Part shown: positions 58,091-64,000 of the stretch, in pieces | Layout: every line of letters starts with the position of its first letter | Numbering within the stretch: position 1 is the stretch's first letter | NCBI GenBank assembly: GCA_030272155.1 | Contig: CP126205.1 | Span: 3,894,501 to 3,958,500 of the forward strand | Source: Tetradesmus obliquus | Lineage: Eukaryota; Chlorophyta; Chlorophyceae; Sphaeropleales; Scenedesmaceae | Direction of reading: 5' to 3' | DNA length: 64,000 bases | Notes under the pieces: model-generated | Told to the model about the DNA's origin: nothing | The model's input: the letters and a program-made list of their open reading frames with translations, nothing else | The model's database searches: none | Translations under genes and position numbers: made by a program

Positions 58091-59752
58091 GTTGGTCGCA
58101 GCCACTGGGTCACGCAGGGCAGCGGATGAGATGCGCGTTCAGACCAGGCTAGTGCGATTACAACTGTTCAGCACAACAGCGAGTTGTGCGTGCAAAGTAC
58201 ACAGAATGTGCGCAATGCGGGTGTCGTCGCAGCGGGGTTCCTGTCCGTCGATTGCAGGGGCTGATCTCCGAGGTGTAACCGCCCGATCCTTGGATCCACA
58301 GCCAAGCTGCACATCTACGGTCCCTTGAGCTGAGTTGAAAATCTCACCGCTGTTTAAAGTGACGATATTGCATGCGGCAAATTTCATTACATGACTCGGT
58401 GACACCGCAAGTCCCACGAAGAATATGCTGTTGACTTTGCTGTTGAGTTGACGTCAGAGTTACCGGACGCCTAGTCGAAGAGACCTGAGCGTGCCTGAGC
58501 TCGGTTCATGCAGTTGGTATGTTAGGAAGCATTACAGCTGCGCTGCTTGTTCACCAGCACTGATCCAATGCAGCTGGCACCCTTGACATGGCTGCCAGAA
58601 AGGGGTGCCACCTATAAGCCTATCGGACCTGTTGGGTGCCAGTGGCGCTACTGCAGCTGTTGTGCAGAGCAAGGCATGGCAATGACAAAACATCTGGCAT
58701 GCAACTGTACACATCTGCATCCATCACATGCCCGCCCGCCTGTCAGCTTGCCTGCCTGCCTGCTGCGTCTGCTGCTGCCTGTGGCTGCGGCGATTGCGAC
58801 AGCCAAAAAAACTGCGTCGACCCGGCCCAGATCAGCGAGAGCAGTCCTGGTGTGAAAAGAGCCAAGCACAAAGCCCACACACGTCTCCAATTACAAGGAT
58901 CTGGATCACTGACTGCAGTTGTCATCACCAACTTGCACCACTCAAGAAGTGGCCTAAAAAGCCATCCACATGCAGAATGCGAAGTGCTGAACACCAGGAA
59001 GGGAAAATCCTAGCGCACCACACAACTTGCAAGCGCAAATGCGCTCCGGTCCGCTCAACTACTAGAACATACACTGCAACCGATGCAGGGATGCATGAAA
59101 CGTCCAGCACTGCTGAACAGCTCCTGCAAGGTAGCTGCCATATGCAGCGCTGCTCGACATGTCAGGACGCACCACGTGCTGAAAGCGTGCCAGCTGCAAC
59201 GATGCCTCAACTGACACCCGCTGCAGCACTGCAGCTGCCCACGCTTGCTGTTTGAAATGTGCCAATGCTGCTATTTGCGACCAAGCAGCTGTGGATGGCA
59301 GGTGCAGCACCCTGAACGGCGTTGCCAGCTGCAGCGCCTGCCACAAACTTCTTGCATGGCTGCTAAACAGCTGTGGCAACATGTGTGTCTGCTGTGGCCC
59401 TGCGACGGAGCAGCAGTGCAGCATACCAGCTGGCACACATGCTGCACCGTTTCTCAAGGTGAGCTGTGATTTTCACAGCTGCTTGCGCTGATGCTGCTGC
59501 ATCTGCTCCAGCTGCTCTGCCTGCTCTGCGCAGCTACCTAGCTCTGCAGCTGCAGGTTTGCTGCTGGCGCACTCAGGTAAAAAATGAAACCTTCTTAAAG
59601 CTTTCCTGCAACCAAGCAGAAACACCAGGGCAGCAGAACAGCACCCTGAGCACCAACGCAGCAGCAGGAGCCAGCAGCGTAAAAAAACAACAGCATGCTG
59701 GTGCCAGGCAGCAGCCTAGCCATGCAGGCTGCTCACCTAGCTACACCTATGC
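58091..59752. other. no gene recognised
   Basis: Short frames without family features, lying between the start of the Lys/Glu-rich protein gene and the end of the B12 gene. Confidence 0.45.
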
Positions 59753-59932
59753 CTAGTGGTGGCCCTTGCCATCGTCTGTCGCCTTATCATAGGCAATGTA
59801 GACCGCAGCAGCAGCAAGCCCGATGAAGAAGCCAGGCACTGCGTTGCGTCGCTGGAACTGCAGCAGCGGGTGTGCCCTCCAAGCCTCAAACTTCTCCCAC
59901 TGAAAGCCTATGCTCTTGGCTGCGGGTGCCAT
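59753..59932 (-). CDS. NDUFB3: NADH:ubiquinone oxidoreductase subunit B12 / NDUFB3-like (59 aa)
   Basis: A single exon encodes MAPAAKSIGFQWEKF followed by EAWRAHPLLQFQRRNAVPGF, one membrane helix (FFIGLAAAAVYIAYD) and a tail ending GKGHH. The W-R-x-H-P-L/M...(R)-x-A-x-P-G motif leading into a single helix, with a His-His C-terminus, matches the plant-type B12 subunit of mitochondrial complex I. That subunit sits in the membrane arm and has no catalytic residues. The length fits the family (about 60-100 aa). The ATG at 59932 is the only reasonable in-frame start. The gene is divergent from the adenylyltransferase gene, with 399 bp between start codons. Confidence 0.75.
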   Translation of the reverse strand: MAPAAKSIGFQWEKFEAWRAHPLLQFQRRNAVPGFFIGLAAAAVYIAYDKATDDGKGHH

Positions 59933-60331
59933 GGCGTACTGCGGTGTGTGTGCAACCAGGCAAACAGGCAGAAGTCACCGATGCCCGATCTCGCTACAGT
60001 TCCTGGCCCGCAGTGCTTTGCAACTTCGTCACTTGACGATCAAACCAATGCACTAGGACTTTTGTGATTGCAGACGGTTGAGGGGCCTCATCACTAACAT
60101 GACAGGGCTTGTGCAGGCCAGGGCACTCTACGATGTGATCAGCTCGCCCGACACTTTTTCAAGCAAGCGTAACACCCTGTCTGAACGATGCGTCAACATT
60201 GCTTGCACTCCACCGTACCCCACCCGGCACTGCAACAATACAACAGTACCTTTGCCTTTGCACTTCGAAGACCTGGTGCTCGCCTCACTCGACACATCAG
60301 TGTGGTCACAGCCCTAGCAACTACACAAGCA
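59933..60331. promoter_or_regulatory. 399-bp shared divergent promoter region
   Basis: This separates the start codons of the NDUFB3-like gene (minus) and the adenylyltransferase gene (plus). No TATA box or other element was confidently read. Confidence 0.4.
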
Positions 60332-63026
60332 ATGAAGTCATGTCTTGCGCTGGTTCCTGCAGACAGCAGTGCTGCTGAGCTGGAGCCAGTGCTTGCGCAA
60401 GCAAAGTCCTGCAGCTGCGACAGGATCTACATCACCACCACAGGTGCTTGCAGGGCACATCAACACACTGGCATTGACGTTATTATGCGGCTTTGGTACT
60501 CTGATGTGACAACTCCTGCAGCGACTGAGCCAGCTGAGCATGTCCCTCCGTACAGCAGCCCTTGCCATGTGCATCAGGTGCAGTGGAGCACATCATCTCC
60601 TGCACACCAGCAGCACTGCACCAGTCACATCAGCCGCTGCCAACCCACATCATTGGCCGCTTGCCCTGCATGTTTGACCAGCAGATGGAGCTGACCTGAA
60701 AATCACACAGCAGCTGTTGGACTGGCTGTGTGAGCTGTACTCGGCAGTGGCAGCAGTGGACCCTCGGCAAGATGCCGTGCCCTGCCTGGCAGCTGCTGGC
60801 TGGGCACCAGGTGCGGCTGCTTTGACCACGTTTGACCAGCAGTTTGCCTGCCTGAATGTGTTCCCTCAAGCAAGTTTTTCAGTGGTGTATGCGTGCTGAA
60901 GCATGCCTGGCAGGCATGGTGCAGATGAATCCTGTCAGCGACCTGCGAGGCTGGTAGCACCAGGCATACAGCTGTAGGCAGTGTGCCTGATGGTTGTCGA
61001 AGAATGGTGAATGGGACGTGCAGAATAACCCGCAAGGCGAGCGCTACTTGTTGCAGCCTGCATCTTCCATCACAGCCTTCGACTGCTGACAGCAGCATGC
61101 ACACATGTGTTGGGAAGCAGCTGCTGCTGCTGTTGCCGCTGCTGCTACCCTCACCGCTGCCGCCGCCGCCACTGCTGCTGCTGTCCCACCGCCACTGCTG
61201 TGGGTGCACAGACCAGCTCGCAGCACTGCCAGATGTACAGCTGCTGCTGGCCCCTGAGGCGCTGCATGAGCAGGCAGCGCAGCTGCAGCAGCAACTGAAC
61301 ACCGGCAAAGCCCCAGACATTGAGCTGCAGCTGCAGCTAGTGCCTGTCATCACAATTGCAGCACCTGAGGAGCCATCATCCCAGCGCAACGAGCAGCAGC
61401 AGAGTCAAGAGCAGCAGCAGGAGCAGCAGCAGCAGGAGCAGCTGCTGTTTGACCATGTGGCTGTGGGAGGCACGTTTGACCGGCTGCATGCGGGGCACCG
61501 GCTGCTGCTGGCTGCCACTGCGCTAGTGTGCAGCAAGCAGGTATATGCTGGAATCACAGGTGCGCACGCGGCTTATCAGCAAAATCCCGTATGTCAGCAC
61601 TGCTTTCAGCTGGTGCCGCGTGCCGCAGTGTTCAGTGAAGCCACCCCTCAGCTGCTGGAGTTGATATGATGAAGCATGTGCTGAGGTGTCCTTGCTGCGG
61701 CATCCAGGCAACTCACGTTGCAGCAGCTGACTTGTGTTGATGATAGTGCCGGCAAGCATGACTCCGCAGAGCACTACCACATGCACTGCCAACACACCCA
61801 CACACCCACTGCGGGTGAAGCTCAACTTATCCGCAAGCCTCCTCCTCCTGCTGCTGCTGCCTGCTGTTGCTGCTGCACAACCTTCAGCGGACAACCTGCT
61901 GGCCAAGAAGAGCCATAAGCAGCTGCTGCATGACTACGAGGCGCGGAGGGCAGCAGCAGTGGATTTCATGGTGCTGGTGCGGCCAGGCCTGACTGTGACA
62001 GCCGGCGCACTGAGCGACCCACAGGTGGGTGGAACTAAAGGTGCACTACTATGTGATCATACTCAGCAAACAGCTGCGTCTTACTGCTGGCTTGGGTGTG
62101 ATGGCTGGCCCGCTGAGCGACCCACAGGTAGGTGATGGCCACTGCGCGTCATTGGATTGGGTGATGGTGCTGTGGTCTAGAGCTTTCTTATGACACTGCT
62201 AGCCTGGCCGCGGTGGCTATCGCGCCGAGCAATCCACGGATGTCTGGGGCACCCGCACACCATGTTGTGGCCAAATTTCGGCATGGCTGTATGTCTTGTG
62301 GAGGGCAGTGGCAGTGGACTTCATGGTGCTGGTGCGGCCCGGCCTGACTGTGACAGACAGCGCTCTAAGGGATCCTCAGGGGAGTTCTTTGATCATAATG
62401 TATTTAGTTGCATGTCCGGCTGCTGTTGTTGCGTTGATATCTTCCGGATGCAGGTGTGAGTATAGTCAAAGGTTGGCTGGTTGCGCTGCTGTTCTGCCGC
62501 ACCACGCTGATCTTGACCCTTCTCTTTCTCGTTATCTTGAGTGCCTATGACGTGGCAACTCCGCCTTCATGCTCTGAGCAAATCTTAGTGTCTTGTCGGC
62601 ACACAATGAGCTCAGCTAGATGTCCAACGTGTGCTTTGCCTGCAATGCCGCAGGAGCCCACAGAGGCTGAGCTGGACCCCTCCATGCGTGCCCTGGTGGT
62701 GCCACATACTTCATATTGGACAAAACATATCCTTCAACAAATTCATGACAGAGACACGAGAAATATATTGCAATTCTTATTGGCTGCTTGCGTGTGCGCT
62801 GCTGCAGGAGCCCACGCAAGCTGAGCTGGACCCCACCATGCGTGCTCTGGTGGTCTCTCAGGAGACGCTGCCGGGCGGCCAGGCCATCAACAGTGGGCGC
62901 GCCAGCAGGGGCTTTGAGCAGCTGCAGCTGGTGGTGGTGGGGCTGGTGGGGGGCGGCAGCGACAGCAAGCTGAGCTCGACAGCGCTGCGGGAGGCAGATG
63001 CTGCGGCAGCAGGGCCAGACAGCTAG
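60332..63026 (+). CDS. COAD: phosphopantetheine adenylyltransferase, eukaryotic/archaeal type (313 aa, five exons)
   Basis: Exons: 60332-60443, 60685-60810, 61212-61559, 61888-62024, 62808-63026; phases close to 314 codons. It transfers AMP from ATP to 4'-phosphopantetheine, the penultimate step of CoA synthesis. The nucleotidyltransferase signature VGGTFDRLHAGHRLLL (~164-179) contains the (H/T)xGH-type site. Family motifs follow: ADNLLAKKSHKQLLHDYEAR, FMVLVRPGLTV, LSDP, RALVVSQETLPGGQAIN, QLVVVGLV and KLSSTALR (~295-302). The ~155 residues before the catalytic domain resemble the long N-terminal region of animal CoA synthase, and a Gln-rich insert precedes the core. No dephospho-CoA kinase domain was seen, so the protein appears monofunctional unless splicing continues past the window. 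Confidence 0.85.
62098..62385 (+). repeat. donor-side echoes of adenylyltransferase exon 4
   Basis: The exon 4 end is echoed at about 62098-62130 (GPLSDPQ plus GTAGGT donor) and 62306-62380 (VDFMVLVRPGLTVTDSALRD). Both lie in the intron downstream of 62024. Confidence 0.85.
62645..62710 (+). repeat. acceptor-side echo of adenylyltransferase exon 5
   Basis: EPTEAELDPSMRALVV behind a CCGCAG acceptor duplicates the exon 5 start at 62808 (EPTQAELDPTMRALVV). The frame stops being homologous directly after it. Confidence 0.9.
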
Positions 63027-64000
63027 GTGTATCGTGGCAGGCAAGTTTCCAGCTGGCGCCAATGACAGCTGCTTGGGTGACAGCAACAGCAGCAGCAGCC
63101 GGGCGCTTCTATGTAGCAGCATGCATGTTGCCGCTTTGCCAAGCGATCCGCAGCTGCAGCTGGTGGTGGTGGGCTGGTTAACGGCAGCGACAGCAAGCTC
63201 AGCTTGACAGCGCTGCAAAACGCAGATGCTGCTGCAGCAGCAGCAGGGCCGGCAAGCTGAGAAGATTGTGGTGTGCGTTGCTGCTGGGAGGGGCCAGTGG
63301 GCCCTGCCTGGAGGACAGCAGCAGCAGCAGCAGCAGCAGCAGCACAAGCCGTATGCTGCATGAAGCAGCAGGCAAGCAACAGTGGGCGGGCCAGCCCAGG
63401 CTTTGAGCAGCTGCAGCTGGTGGTGGTGGGGCTGGTGGGGGGCGGCAGCGACAGCAAGCTGAGCTCGACTGCACTGCGGGAGGCAGATGCTGCTGCAGCA
63501 GGGCCAGACAGCTAGGTGCGTTGTGGCAGGCGAGTTGCCGGCTGGTGCCAATGGAAGCTGCTTTGGAGGCAGCAGCACCAGTTGGGTGGGCTGCCGGGCG
63601 GCCAGGCCATTAACAGCGGGCGGGCCAGCAGAGGCTTTGAGCAGCTGCAGCTGGTGGTGGTGGGGCTGGTTGGGGGCGGCAGCGACAGCAAGCTGAGCTC
63701 GACAGCACTGCGGGAGGCAGATGCGGCAGCAGCAGCAGCAGGGCCGGCAAGCTGAGAAGAATGTGGTGGCGGTGCTACTGGGAGGGGCCAGTGGGCTATG
63801 CATGGAGGACAGCAGCAGCAGCAGCAGCAGCACCAGCTGAATGCTGCATGAAGCAGCAGGCAAGCAACTGCGGCGCGCAAGCCGAGGCTTTGAGCAGCTG
63901 CAGCTGGTGGTGGTGGGCCTTGTTGGCGTCAGCAGCGACAGCAAGCTGAGCTCGACAGCGCTGCGGGAGGCAGATGCGGCGACAGCAGCAGGGCCAGACA
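62880..64000 (+). repeat. at least five-copy echo array of adenylyltransferase exon 5 end, running off the window
   Basis: The functional copy (GFEQLQLVVVGLVGGGSDSK then LSSTALREAD) ends at 63026. Further copies lie at about 63145-63250 (degenerate), 63385-63515, 63590-63755 and 63880-64000. Several keep a full open frame with the same end (GPDS or GPAS then stop). Confidence 0.95.

Noticed and set aside
63145-64000. Additional independent genes encoding the adenylyltransferase C-terminus
   Set aside because: They lack the catalytic exon and are tandem copies of the last exon only.

Overview
The window is nuclear DNA from a green alga, most likely a chlorophycean (Scenedesmus-like or volvocine-like). 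Four things point there: GC-rich coding sequence, many spliceosomal introns, very abundant CAG/CTG triplet tracts, and gametolysin-type (M11) metalloproteases, one with a long (Ser-Pro)n hydroxyproline-rich linker. The genus cannot be fixed from the sequence alone.

Layout. 1-4231: no gene seen. 4232-18762 (minus): one 17-exon gene whose exon phases all close. It encodes a ~2,050-residue membrane glycosyltransferase: Gly-rich N-terminus, transmembrane segment, ankyrin repeats, BcsA-type GT2 cellulose-synthase-like core and a ~900-residue low-complexity tail. 21063-24636 and 27123-30752 (plus): two tandem secreted gametolysin-like proteases with the same exon plan. 33751-34314: a possible membrane protein exon. 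35761-40004 (plus): a six-exon SAM-dependent methyltransferase. 41375-50432 (plus): three members of a small secreted protein family, two with a shared six-cysteine module. 50964-51957: a hAT-type DNA transposon with perfect 8-bp target-site duplication, 19-bp inverted repeats and a BED zinc finger. 52426-54840 (minus): a 630-residue disordered protein. 56731-58090 (minus): a short secreted Lys/Glu-rich protein. 59753-59932 (minus): complex I subunit B12/NDUFB3, divergent from a five-exon phosphopantetheine adenylyltransferase gene (60332-63026, plus) whose last exon is repeated to the window edge.

The most striking feature is structural. At most introns the last part of the upstream exon, or the first part of the downstream exon, is tandemly repeated two to seven times together with its splice site. 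Donor-side copies always lie downstream of their exon and acceptor-side copies always lie upstream. Introns therefore look as if they grow by duplication of exon-intron junctions, and true exons must be distinguished from adjacent near-identical echoes. Many 3' splice sites are also formed by (CTG)n-CAG tracts. The gene models were built by hand from splice consensus, phase closure and protein family motifs. No alignment or transcript evidence was available.
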